NCBI GenBank assembly: GCA_026770025.1
Contig: JAMXDE010000023.1
Coordinates: 620,001-684,000, forward strand
Source: Craspedostauros australis
Lineage: Eukaryota; Bacillariophyta; Bacillariophyceae; Mastogloiales; Achnanthaceae
Reading direction: 5' to 3'
DNA length: 64,000 nucleotides
The notes below the pieces were generated by a model. That model had not been told where the DNA came from. It did not search any database and saw nothing but the letters and a program-made list of their open reading frames with translations. Positions 35,001 to 45,366 of the stretch are shown piece by piece. Position 1 is the stretch's first letter. Each line of letters opens with the position of its first letter. Position numbers and translations under genes: made by a program.

Positions 35001-35050
35001 CGACCTCCAGGTCGCAGTTGATGCACTCACGATAACACTAGTTGTGGAGT
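35001..35050 (+). repeat. Left terminal inverted repeat of the mariner-like element
   Basis: It starts CGACCTCCAGGTCGCAG and ends TTGTGGAGT, and matches the reverse complement of 44596-44645 at 49 of 50 positions. Its outer part contains a small palindrome (GACCTCCAGGTC). Confidence 0.92.
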
Positions 35051-37215
35051 GTTTTTTGAGTTTTACTCGTGATGAGTCGTGATAAAGTAGACTAAATTAG
35101 AGCACACCCAAAACCATCCAAACAACTGCTTATGATGTTATATCTCAACAACGCACCATTTAAAATTAAAACTAGACAGTTCATTCGGACGCTTGGCTAT
35201 CGTTTATTCTGAATATCTTAGTTAAATTTGTATGAACTTTATTTTTAATGTCGTTTTGGCTTGCTGTCTGTCAGGTGGTGGGTGCAAAAAATTCTCGATG
35301 GCACCATGCTGCCCTACCTTCAGCACCCATGATCATCATTATCATCCCTGGCATTTTCACAATCTGCGCACCACACTGGCTCCGGATACCCCCCATCTAT
35401 CCACTCCATGAAGATCCTGCGCAGATAGCCGCATCTCATACTCCAAACTGTCCCTGCACTGAAACGCAGAATTTTCGAACACCCGATTCCGACACGGATG
35501 CCGTTCGGATTTGGATCCGTATCTCGTCGATACGATCCTTGCAGCTCCTTCACATGCCCCTCATGCGTTCCCACATTCTCTGGCGACACACTGATGTGTT
35601 CAGAATGGGTGGGGCGCTCATACCTCCAAAGGTGCACCTCCATGTGATGATGCCATCATGATGTTTTTCCGACACCCAAAAAAATCCCTTTCGTGTGCAT
35701 CCCAGGCTGCAGCCTCTTCCAGACCGTATCTGCGCAGGATACTTCGCCATGGCCATCTTGAGTTGATTTCTAACACATCTTGAATGGGTGGTTTGGCGAT
35801 ATGGGTGACTTTTCAATGGCACCCATCACCAGCGAAGTCACGTGATGTGTCCGCCGCCACCCGCCAAAAAACTCTTGCCCGCCACTTGTTTCTTGCGGAG
35901 GGCACCTTCCAGGCCACCCCCGACCCTCAAACTTCGTGTGCATCTTCACCGTATCCTCTTGGATACGTCTTGCCCATCCATGGTCGTTGGAATGGCCTGT
36001 GCATTCCAGGCAGAGACCATATCCAATGAGCATATTTTCCTCCGAATCGTGCCGTGTGCGCGTGGGCCTGCCACGGCCCCAAATAAGCCAAGATGACATC
36101 CCGCTCTCGCTCATCCACCAAACTTTCCATGGCGGTTCCGCCTATGCCCTCAGATCTTGCACTGGACCGCTGGTTGTGGCAGTGCCGTCGATGCCATTCG
36201 ACAGCGCTTGTGGAGTTTTGTTGTGTTTCTCCATTGTCGTGTTGTTGTGTTGTGTTTGGTGTTCTCAAACAGTTTTTGCTGTTGGGGGCCATGGAGATTA
36301 ATCACAATTCTACCAAATGCGCCCATCAATGAGAACACTTTGCGAGTCCCGAATTGCACCTCCATTCCACAACGACACAGCGAAGGCACAAAATCCTCCT
36401 CACAAAATGGACAACGGAAACATTGCGCATCTGCGACGAGCTGCTGTTGATTCTCTGCTGCTTGTAGTCATAGCTTACACAGAATGTAGAATGACTGTGA
36501 CCTTCCCACAAAGGAAAGAGTGGATGGTACAAGGCACCTTGTGACCATCCTCCTGTGTTGTTCATGCCGTTCTGTGGTGCGCTGCGCCGTGCTGCGCGTC
36601 AATGACTGGTGCTGTGCTGTGCTGTGCTGTTCTCCTTGTGTGCCTGGTGTGCGTCGCGACCAGCCAATCTCGTACAATCAGCTTGCAACCTCTATTGACA
36701 CACAGCTAGTATTCACCATGAGTTCCCTTGTTGTTAGACCATGTGTGCTGAATCAATCCAATCGTTGTTCGAGTTTTGAGTCCTTTGTGTCAGTCACACT
36801 TCGATTCGAAAGATCCAAGAAAACTACTCGATAGAATTCGGAAAATGTGATGCGGGTTTCAGACCCAAGACAAAATTAGGAAGATGATCCAAGAGGATCA
36901 AAGAGACTCTATTAGACCTCCAAACATGTGTCATTGCACATGTTTGGACACAGATACACTAATTAGCAAGAGTAACCAGAAGTTTGGCATGGTTACAACA
37001 CGATGGACAATGGTGAATAGCACCATTAGTGGAGCCAAGAAGTAGAAAACAGGAAGATGATGAGCTCTTATTGATGAGCTCATAATCTCAACAAACTTAA
37101 CTTTGTAAACCATCACTTCAAACAAGCACACACAATAACACAGTTCTATCAACCTTCACCAACATTGGACGTAGTTGTATCATCCCGCAACCACTGAACT
37201 CTTCACCTCGCAAGC
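35051..37215. other. Left internal region of the mariner-like element
   Basis: There is no supported gene before the transposase. A 13-bp motif ATCCTGCGCAGAT occurs in inverted orientation near 35415 and 35729, inside weakly similar flanks, which suggests an old inverted duplication. Minus-strand frames between 35320 and 36292 read somewhat like a decayed protein (for example LAYLGPWQAHAHTARFGGK) but switch frame repeatedly and match no family I know. A GCTGT run lies near 36608-36630. Two GATGAGCTC copies lie at about 37055-37081. Confidence 0.45.
36920..36947. repeat. Perfect 11-bp inverted repeat upstream of the transposase
   Basis: CCAAACATGTG and CACATGTTTGG are separated by TCATTG and would form a hairpin with a six-base loop. 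It lies about 270 bp before the transposase start. It could be a transposase or regulator binding site, or a stem in the leader RNA; nothing more can be said. Confidence 0.8.
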
Positions 37216-39762
37216 ATGCTGCGCGCTGGTGACTGTGTGAAGGTGGCATCCCACCAGAGCTCAAGCGGCAGGGTCCATGACCTGGGCGTATGTCATGTTG
37301 ATTTTGCAATGAAGCAGACCACGGACGGCGCTACAGTCAAACGCAATGGGCCTCTTGCACCAGGAGAGGTGGCAATGGTCATGGTGACCCCAGTGATGGG
37401 GCAGAGCCGAATGTATGTTGTTCGCGAGGATCTGTGCACACCACACAGCCTCGCTACCTTCGCACGGACTCGCACTGCTGGAGGCCTTGCTAAGCCTTCC
37501 CTCCTTTCTCCCCAGCATCACTCCGTCGCTGCCACGCGTGTCAACAACAAGGCTAAGCCCCCCACACCATCCCCAACTACCACAGAATCGCAAGAAGCCA
37601 AAATCGCCGCTTTTCTCGAGGTCTCGCGGCGTCAGAAAGCAACAGCAATCGCCCAGCTCACGAACCAGATGAAGAAAGGCGCGAAAACAAAAGGATGGTT
37701 GCGAAAGGATGGAGGGCATAGTATTGCTAAGCCTGGTAATCCTAGCAAGCGCCTTGACAAAGAAGACAATCGGAACTACACTGTTCTCTATTTCAATTTG
37801 GGTGGGATTCCTGAACATGCAGAGTTGATCGCCCATGCATGGGGTATCAACCGCACCACAGTGGGGCGCAACATTGTGAAATTCCAAACGGAGACGCTCG
37901 AATGCAAGAAGCGAAGTGACGCAGGCAGCAGCATCTTCACCTGCCCCATCAAGCAACGACAGTACTTCACGCAGCGCGCAGCCTTTGAGAAACAACTACG
38001 TCTTCGACATCCAGAGCAACAGTTCAAGAACGACGAAATTGCTTCTGCCTATGCCTCTGCTTCGCCGGAAGAGCTGGCATCCGCAAAAGCGCTGGCTGAT
38101 TTGTGGTTGGAGCGTGGTCCCTTCCTGCAATTTGAGCTCCAGGATGTGTTGCGACGGTGCAATGGCGCAATCTCGTGGGACAGAATTGCATGGAAACTGG
38201 CAGGCAGCGGAAACCCGCAAGTCGTTGGTCCGAAGTGTATTCGCAAATTCGTCATGGGATTGGAAGGCAGTGAGTACCGTTCTACAACAATACTCCCTCT
38301 GATCAATGGCACCACTACAGCAAAGCGCGACATCTGGGCTCAGGACTTCTGTGTGTTCTGGGAATCAGCTGAGCTGTTTGAGAATACGCAAGTTGTCCTT
38401 GTCCACATGGACGAAAAGTGGTTCTACTCCATTGTCGCTCGCATGCATCTGAAACATGTGCCCCAGATGGGAGTTAAGCCTGTGAAGCAGACTGTGCATC
38501 ACAAGTGTCACATTGACAAGACCATGGCAATTGCATCAACAGCATTTGCCCCAACAAATAACTGTTTTGCGAAAGGAGGAAAGGCGTATAAGGTGAACTT
38601 CGAACGTGTTGGGCGCATGGTCCGAGCGCAGAAGACCACGTACAAGCGAACTTGGGTCTCGCTGACCAAGTACAAGCACCTTCCTGATCCCGAGAAAATC
38701 TCTCGCAAGAAGGGTGAACTGTACTTCCAACCACTGGAAATCACGGGCAGCAAGGAAACAGATGGTCATCGTGTTAAGCCCAAGCCGAAGTACAGCCTCA
38801 AGAAATTCTTCCGCGAAAAAGAACTCCCCGCACTGGATTCGCTCGCCAGCAAAATCAAGGCCGAAACCGGAAAGAACGTGGTGATTCGGTACCAGATGGA
38901 TGGCGCAGGGCCACACAGAGACACGGAGCTACTTAGATTCATCAACAAGGAGTTCGACAGTCGCGGATGGCACTTACGACTGCAACCACCAAATTCTCCC
39001 ATCACGAATGTGAAAGACGATGCGATATTCCCAGCGATGTCAAAACACGTGTCAGCATATCAAGGTGAGCACCATGGAAGCCGATTGCTTACCACTGAGG
39101 CATTGTGGAATGCTTGTGGAACCTGTTGGAAACAATTCAAGCTGGACAAGGTGGCTAGCGCGTATGTTCGCCACCATCAGATTGCCTACGCAATTTGTGC
39201 TGCAAAAGGAGGTGACGAATTTGTGACGGAGCGCAAGGGACTGCACATGAATGTGCGGAAACAAACGTCCACGGAATTCGACAAAGAGGGCAACAAGATC
39301 GGCGTTACCGTGTCTCACACGGACTTCGTGTTGGAGGAGGATGAGGCTACCCGCGCGACCACCAACAAACCAACTGCAACAGACAACAAAGGCAAATCAG
39401 CTGACTTCAAATACGCCAAGCCCGACATCAAAGGTATGTACGATGATGCGCTCAAGGTGATGGCTGTCAGTGGACTGCAGTGCCTGAAAACGAATCTGCC
39501 AACAACCAGCAGCCTCATTCCGTTGCTGGAGAAGCAAATCGTTGCGACAACCAGAGCCAACGAGGAGGCTGAGCAACAGAAGAAAGACGAGAAGAGAAAG
39601 AAGCAACCCAGCAAGAGCAAAGCCGACATCATTGAGCCTTGCAACAACAACAGCAAAGCCAAAGCAGCACCCACCATGAACACATTCGAAGTGGCCATGT
39701 TCGTTGGCAAGGACGAGCATCACAGCAAAGCAGAGCAGGATACCAACACAGCAGAGATGTAG
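37216..39762 (+). CDS. Mariner-like DDD transposase
   Basis: The intact 848-residue frame ends in TAG. A helix-turn-helix-like segment lies near 202-222 (ELIAHAWGINRTTVGRNIVKF region). The catalytic core has VHMDEKWFYS with Asp399, the HxDEKWF hallmark of Tc1/mariner enzymes; YQMDGAGPH with Asp562; and LQPPNSPITNVKDDAIF with Asp601/602. The second-to-third spacing is 38-39 residues, which fits the DD39D mariner-like group first described in plants. The enzyme cuts and joins DNA at the terminal inverted repeats. It is roughly twice the usual size: a long N-terminal part (1-150, Ala/Thr/Gln-rich) and a Lys-rich C-terminal tail (KKDEKRKKQPSKSK, a likely nuclear signal) are extra. The frame is unbroken and all three acidic residues are present, so it may be functional. 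Confidence 0.88.
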   Translation: MLRAGDCVKVASHQSSSGRVHDLGVCHVDFAMKQTTDGATVKRNGPLAPGEVAMVMVTPVMGQSRMYVVREDLCTPHSLATFARTRTAGGLAKPSLLSPQHHSVAATRVNNKAKPPTPSPTTTESQEAKIAAFLEVSRRQKATAIAQLTNQMKKGAKTKGWLRKDGGHSIAKPGNPSKRLDKEDNRNYTVLYFNLGGIPEHAELIAHAWGINRTTVGRNIVKFQTETLECKKRSDAGSSIFTCPIKQRQYFTQRAAFEKQLRLRHPEQQFKNDEIASAYASASPEELASAKALADLWLERGPFLQFELQDVLRRCNGAISWDRIAWKLAGSGNPQVVGPKCIRKFVMGLEGSEYRSTTILPLINGTTTAKRDIWAQDFCVFWESAELFENTQVVLVHMDEKWFYSIVARMHLKHVPQMGVKPVKQTVHHKCHIDKTMAIASTAFAPTNNCFAKGGKAYKVNFERVGRMVRAQKTTYKRTWVSLTKYKHLPDPEKISRKKGELYFQPLEITGSKETDGHRVKPKPKYSLKKFFREKELPALDSLASKIKAETGKNVVIRYQMDGAGPHRDTELLRFINKEFDSRGWHLRLQPPNSPITNVKDDAIFPAMSKHVSAYQGEHHGSRLLTTEALWNACGTCWKQFKLDKVASAYVRHHQIAYAICAAKGGDEFVTERKGLHMNVRKQTSTEFDKEGNKIGVTVSHTDFVLEEDEATRATTNKPTATDNKGKSADFKYAKPDIKGMYDDALKVMAVSGLQCLKTNLPTTSSLIPLLEKQIVATTRANEEAEQQKKDEKRKKQPSKSKADIIEPCNNNSKAKAAPTMNTFEVAMFVGKDEHHSKAEQDTNTAEM

Positions 39763-39857
39763 CTGCAAATCAAAGTAGTAGTATTATATGTTATAGGCAC
39801 ACCTGTGATTGGAGTGCCTGTGTGCACATCGTCTGTTTGATGGCATGGAGGATTGTG

Positions 39858-39991
39858 ATGTGTGATGTGTGGTGTGTGGTGTGGTGTGTGGTGTGGTGTG
39901 TGGTGTGGTGTGGTGTGGTGTGGTGTGGTGTGGTGTGGTGTGGTGTGGTGTGGTGTGGTGTGGTGTGGTGTGGTGTGGTGTGGTGTGGTGT
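39858..39991. repeat. (GGTGT)n pentanucleotide tract
   Basis: About 130 bp are built almost wholly from GGTGT units, near-perfect from about 39895. It starts roughly 95 bp after the transposase stop. The strands are strongly asymmetric in G and C. Read on the minus strand it gives a His/Thr/Pro repeat, but this is a by-product of the repeat and not a protein. Confidence 0.95.
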
Positions 39992-41168
39992 GTGATGTTT
40001 GTTTTGTGTTTTGTGACGAGTGGTGTGAATTGTGTGACGCGGACCGTATTTTTGTGTCGTGAATGGTGTGCGTCGTGGAGCCATCGCGTCGTGGAGCCGG
40101 CACGTTGTGTTGTGCCGTTCTGGTCGGAAAATTTCCATCCGAACCACACACAAAAACGCTCCAAGGCCTCAACTGCGTCGATCGGAGCGCCAGCACAATC
40201 GGTGTGTGTCGCACAAACCAATCGAATGGCAAAGCCTCCTCTTGGTTGGTACCGCACTCGTACATCTGTACCACATCGTGCCATGCCAGTATTCCGCTTT
40301 CTCTTCATCACACATGTGCAACCCTCGCGATCGTTGCTGCCATCAAGTCCAAGCGTCTGTACTCGTCACTGGAGCACCAACGATGCATCCTCTGATCATT
40401 CATCTCTGCTCGTGCCCTGCCGACGGCGCTGCCACTAGCACAATCGTCATGTATTGGTAGAGTAGAGTAGAGTAGAGTAGAGCGCAACGAATCCACACCA
40501 TACCATGCTCATATGCTATACTATGCTATGTTGTGATGTGCTAGTGCAGCTCCTATAATATGTTACATTCGATGAGCTATTCCGTCGTCTGCGTGCTGAA
40601 GACGAACACGCAGGATGCCCCCTTCTGCAGATACAGACGTTCTGGGTAACCAAACGTGGCATCACCGAGTCTTCGTTTTAGTTCGCACATAACGTTTCCT
40701 CGCTGAGCTGGCCTCGAACAAGACAAGTTTAGAATACTCGACGAGTTGTACGACAAGAACGCAAGTGCACTCGTATGGATGTCTGGACGGAGTGGTTGAA
40801 ACTGTAGTCAAGTTGTGTGGTTCATCTTCGGATATGCTCCCTTGAAGTCATGGGCAAAGGTACCATATCATGCTATACTAGCACATGGAAGTACGAGAAT
40901 GCACAACTGGCAAGGCGCAGCACAGTACAGGATGCAAACGATTGTTCCATGACTGTATTGTAACATGTATTCTATTCTTCGATCATCGTGCCATATGCAA
41001 CGATGGAGTTGAGTTGAGCCATTCGTTCTGAATATGGATCGCATCCATGCTGTCTTGCCGCTGCGGAAGATGCGACCGTATGAGCATGGGCGTACATGTG
41101 GATACGTTGTGATGTTTGTACTCCCACTCCTGTTCGCGCCCTGAGAGTGCGGTCAGCCATTTCATTTT
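39992..41168. other. Internal region between transposase and passenger gene
   Basis: There is no supported gene here. A TAGAG pentanucleotide repeat of five units lies at about 40458-40482. ATGCTATACTA-type short repeats lie near 40505-40535 and 40865-40885. The passenger gene's reading register continues past its stop (41169-41171) to about 40983 as noncoding-looking sequence. Confidence 0.4.
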
Positions 41169-43891
41169 TCAAGAGCATGCATCGTTATTTTGTCCAGGGC
41201 AGTCGTTGGATGGGCTGTCGATGGTGTAGGTCCAGCCAGGAGAGCCACTGCACATGTCTGTCGCCATGCAGTCCTGACAGTTGCTTGGAGCCGCGCAGGT
41301 GTTCGCCGCCACGACCAGATCATCAACCGCCAAGTTGGAGTTTGCAACACCGTTACAGCTGTCTTGTGACAAGCATGTGCCACTGCCGATGGTGATACAA
41401 CCGAGAGTCTTGAACGGGTCAGCGTGAACATTCTGACTAGCGCGTTGTCCCTCACAAGCGTTCATCCCCACGTCGATGTTGGCAAGCGTAGGTGTGGCGA
41501 TACTGGGAGACTGGTCGGCGCAAATTCCAAGGCCTTTGCAGCCGTCCCCGCCATTTCATCCTGCGTGTTGGGTCCAGATGTTACCATAGATGTTCTGCCC
41601 AAGATTCTCGCAGCTGTTTGTGCTGGTTCATGCGGCTGGCCCGATGATCTGGTAGCCAATGGTGGCCGTGGCACTGGGAGGGCTGGAAAAAGATCCAAGA
41701 TTCTTGCAGGATTTTGGTCCCAGACAGCTGCTGAGGATGATGGCATCCTTCGAAACCTCTTCGCAGGAACTATCACTTGCACATGAGTCCAGGGTGATGA
41801 TGATGTCGCCCCTGAGAGTCCAACCGAGAGTTCCTCAGCGGCAGGCCCCGCCCACAGCACCGCATCTCGTGGATAGGCTTGCGGCGTTCGCAGTGAGAAG
41901 GATGCCATCGCCTTCGAGAGCAGTGAGGATGGCTGCGATTGCTTGGGGGTCATTCTTGATGCGATCAAATCGTACCTGCGCCTGTTGCTGCGACGTCCGG
42001 CTGCCTTGGTCGTCATCGCATCCGAAGATGCTTTTCACGAACCTGTCCTTGTTCGTTGGGAGAGACTCGTTGTTGTTGACGAATTGTGCGCATGTGCCCA
42101 CATCATCATCGCAGAGGACGACTTGTCTGGAGGTGAAGCCCGCAGTAACCTCCCCAGCCTCATTCAAGCAAAGGGTCTGCAGGGTGGTCTTGTTGATGGT
42201 TGGGGAGTTTGTTGGAACAAAAGTTGACAGATCGGATGGCTGCTCTGTCGGAATCATCGTTGGGGTATCGCTTGCCAGCGGAGAAGGGGGCGAAAGTTGG
42301 GCAATCTGTTGGGCGTTGGTCTTTGTTGATGCAGAATTGATCGACCCTTTTCACTGGTTGGGTCGCCATCGACGTCTTTGGGGCAGGCGACGGCAGCATC
42401 GTAGATAATGAAGACTTCGTCGCTGTCGCAGTTGGTTTTTGTCATGCATTCGTAGCATGCGCCGCTGCTGTCACAGCCATAGTCTGGCACAATGATGTCA
42501 GTTGTCACTGAGTCACCGAATCCCAATCCCGGGCAAGCGTAGGCTGCGGCGCAGGCATTGTCGCCGATGCTCAAGCTGCCCTGAATCTTCGCAGGTGATG
42601 GCAACGATGTGCATGTGCAGTCGTAGTAACCGCTCGCATGTGCTGCGGTGCATGCATATTCACCAAGGCATGCGTTGAACCCAATTCTGACGTGGCTCTG
42701 GGAACGGCTGGGCCCGTACTGTTCAACGCGGTAGCCAACGCTCGCACAGGCGTAGGGTCCAACGCAGGCGCCGCTTTGTATGATGGCGTCTCTGTAGGAG
42801 TATGTGCCAGCAAGGACGCAGGAAAGATAATCAGTGCAGGCCAGTTGACCAATGAAGGTGACACCGTATGTTGGGTGAGGACCATAGCAATTGGAAACAT
42901 AAAGAGAGTTCATGCCGGCGCATACCCCTTTGCTGGTACAGGATGAAGCCAGGACCAATGTGTTTCGTCCCATCCTGTCGCAAGATCCAGACCCAATGCA
43001 GGCAGTGGTGGCAATGGTCATGAAACTGTAACCGTCGGCGCTGGTACAGTGATACTTCTCTGCACAGCTTGGAGCCCCAGCGTCCTGGCACATGTAGTAG
43101 ATGTCCTCGCCACCGAGAGCTGTGAGCAGAGTGGTGCCGGCGGCGGACAATAGCTTCAGCTCCTCAGCTAGCAAGGGGCTGGACGCATATCGGTTGAATA
43201 GCTTGTGCGCATCCCCCTCGGTCAAGAGGCCAGCGCATGCGAAGTAATTCTGCAATCCTGGTGTGCTTCGAACAGCAGTGACGGCCTCGCGGCACGATGT
43301 CTTGGATGGATTGCAGATGATGGTCTTTGGCTCGGATGCCTCCGGCAGAAAGCATGGCGGCGCAACATCTGGCTCGCAGGCCACGGAGATGCTGGAATCA
43401 AATGCAAACGAGATGGTTGTCGGTGCAGATGTAGGCCCTGATGTCGGCATGCTGGTTGCTCCGCCTGTTGGCTGGTCAGTCGGTGATGAGGTAGGCCTCA
43501 GGGTTGGATTGCTGGTCGGCAAGGCAACTGGCCGCCCAGTTGGCCTTGAAGTTGGTGCCCCAGTTGGTGGCAAGGTTGGTGTAGAAGTCGGTGTTGTCGT
43601 CATTATTCAGGCCAACGCAGTTGGTGCCAATGTAGGAGAGCTGGTAGGCGAACTGGTTGGTGCCACACTGGGATTGCTGCTTGGATTGTTGGACGGTGCT
43701 CCCGTCTGTTTGTTACCCTTGACGTTCTTTGGAATGAAACCGCCGTCGCCCTTCAGCAGTCTGGTTGCCTGCATCGCAACATGAAGTTCGTTGGTTGGGT
43801 CAATCAATCTATGGCCGCGAAGGATGGCATCGATCGTCTTGCATTTGGCGAGCAAGATCGCCGTGATGGTAACTGCCTTGAAGTTGAGCAT
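41169..43891 (-). pseudogene. Decayed gene for a secreted PT-rich, cysteine-repeat protein (passenger of the mariner-like element)
   Basis: From 43891 the sequence codes for a signal-like N-terminus (MLNFKAVTITAILLAKC), an RLLKGDGGF stretch and then PT repeats (SPTSSPTLAPT, PTGRP, PTSNP), typical of diatom secreted proteins. A body of about 400 residues follows (to about 42360) with repeated IG-x-x-x-C-x(5-7)-C units (IGSGSCDRMG, IGFNACLGEYAC, IGDNACAAAYAC). A second PT stretch (PTEQPSDLSTFVPTNSPT) and more cysteine units run to 41169. The body 42254-43603 is open without a break. Elsewhere the same protein continues across in-frame TGA codons at 43609-43607, 41837-41835 and 41558-41556, and changes register once near 42.3-42.4 kb. 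A 72-nt GT-AG intron could remove the first TGA; the others have no obvious intron. I read it as a host secreted-protein gene, carried inside the transposon and decaying. Confidence 0.6.
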
Positions 43892-44595
43892 CTTCGGTTT
43901 CCACGTGATCTTTGCTTGGTTGTGGTTTGCTGGAATGCTGTTTCTTTCCTCTCGAATTTGGACAAGCGGTTTACTATTGCTCGTATTTGCTTCGAGGCTC
44001 CTTCACACTCGTGGCTGGATCGGTACTTTCGGTTGTGTTGATGTCGTCCCTTGCGCCTTGGCGTTCATGCAGGAGGATCGTGCTGCACGGTTGCGCAGGA
44101 TGCATACCGTACCACGTTGATCATGTGCGCACCGCATGTTATCGGAGAAGAAAAATGGAAACAGCAACAGTGGCAAGAATGTGGATTGGCTGAGCTGTGC
44201 ATGCATCATTCACAGGATTGGCAGCCGAGGTGAAGACGATGTTGTGGTGATTGGCGAAGCACTGTCGTCTGCGTCGTACAGATTGCCAATGCGCTTCGTT
44301 GTATTCCGAGACGATTGGATGTTGCTGGTTTCCATTGTGAGACTGGTCAACGTGGAGTGTTGTTGGCTGTCCTGGCCTGGCACATTCTGTTGTCGCCGCG
44401 CGCAGTCATCATCTTGTCTTGCGGAGGAAGAGTCACACGATGTCTCTTCCTCTGTTGTGACTCGTTTCTCATGACGTGGAATACGTTCCCTGTGACGTAG
44501 AAGACGGATCAGCGAGAGCAAACACACAATAGCTCTAAATATCCAATCGCCGTTTCTCCCAAAAGCAAGCAAACCAGTGACAACAAGGGGCCAAA
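43892..44595. other. Right internal region of the mariner-like element
   Basis: This 704-bp stretch lies between the passenger gene's start and the right terminal repeat, and would contain that gene's promoter. The sequence just inside the right terminal repeat shows no similarity to that inside the left one. No gene is seen. Confidence 0.45.
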
Positions 44596-44645
44596 ACTCC
44601 ACAACTAGTGTTATCGTGAGTGCATCAACTGCGACCTGGAGGTAG
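44596..44645 (-). repeat. Right terminal inverted repeat of the mariner-like element
   Basis: It starts ACTCCACAACTAG and ends GCGACCTGGAGGTAG on the plus strand, the inverted partner of 35001-35050 with one difference. The dinucleotide TA follows at 44646-44647. Confidence 0.92.
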
Positions 44646-44722
44646 TACTTTTTACGAAGTCGCGCGTCACATTTCGATGTTGTGCGAGACGGTTCTGTTT
44701 GGGGTTGTATTTCATTCGCGTG

Positions 44723-44895
44723 CAAACAGGGATGCATGTGAAACGGTTAAAATGGGGTTAGCTTGCGAACACGGGCATCGCCCAACTACAGGAGAACAGT
44801 GTACTCTCTGACAATCCTACACGACCCTATAACCCTTATAATCTGAATCCTTTGGGTTTCCAACCCTCAATGACAATCCGTGTGTGTGTTAACTT
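44723..44895 (+). repeat. 5' LTR of the young copia element
   Basis: This 173-bp repeat is identical by eye to 50947-51119. GGTTTATCATCACGC follows directly; together with the last T of the LTR it gives TGGTTTATCA, a plausible tRNA primer-binding site. Confidence 0.93.
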
Positions 44896-45366
44896 GGTTT
44901 ATCATCACGCATCCGCTCACGCGGGCCATGCGCAAGCACGCGGGGACCGCCTGAAGAGGCGATGATAATACTGGGACCCCGCTCTGAGGGTGGACCGCCG
45001 TGAGCCGGCACAGCTTGGAATCGTGTTGCATCCCCTTTGACAATGATGCTCTGGTACATGTTGGCCGGTGCCAGAGGGATGTACTCCCACCGTTCGCTTT
45101 GGCGTGGTGTGGAGGGCAAGACAAGGTGGACGCACCGACCGCAGGCCACGCGGAACCCCTACTGAGACACGCGCTCCTACTGAGTGAAAGATCGTGTGCC
45201 TTGTTGCCACATCCGTGCTTCTCAATGTGGGTCGAAATACCGACACACACGCTTCGAAAACTCACACGACAAAACACGCTCTGTCCCAGCGAAGACTTCT
45301 GTCACAATCCAACGACTTGCTGCTTTTATTCCCCTTTTTGCATTCAACAATCATACGACAGCCAAC

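Larger units (their letters stand above)
35001..44645 (+). mobile_element. Large mariner-like DNA transposon with a passenger gene
   Basis: The first 50 bases (35001-35050) and the last 50 (44596-44645) are inverted copies that differ at one position only, the second base. Both sides are flanked by TA (34999-35000 and 44646-44647), the target used by Tc1/mariner elements. The ends begin C(G/T)ACCTCCAGG, similar in style to plant mariner and Stowaway termini. Inside, a plus-strand transposase gene (37216-39762) has the mariner catalytic motifs. On the minus strand, 41169-43891 is a decayed secreted-protein gene unrelated to transposition. At 9,645 bp it is several times the usual mariner length. 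I found no other copy of the terminal repeat in the window, so the two ends are paired by identity and orientation; the alternative is that they belong to two different copies. Confidence 0.78.

Noticed and set aside
35320-36292. Minus-strand frames that could be a decayed reverse transcriptase or nuclease
   Set aside because: Some stretches look protein-like, but they match no motif that I can name and switch frame often, so no family is claimed.
39784-40311. Minus-strand open frames rich in His, Thr and Pro
   Set aside because: They are direct readings of the (GGTGT)n tract and have no independent coding signal.
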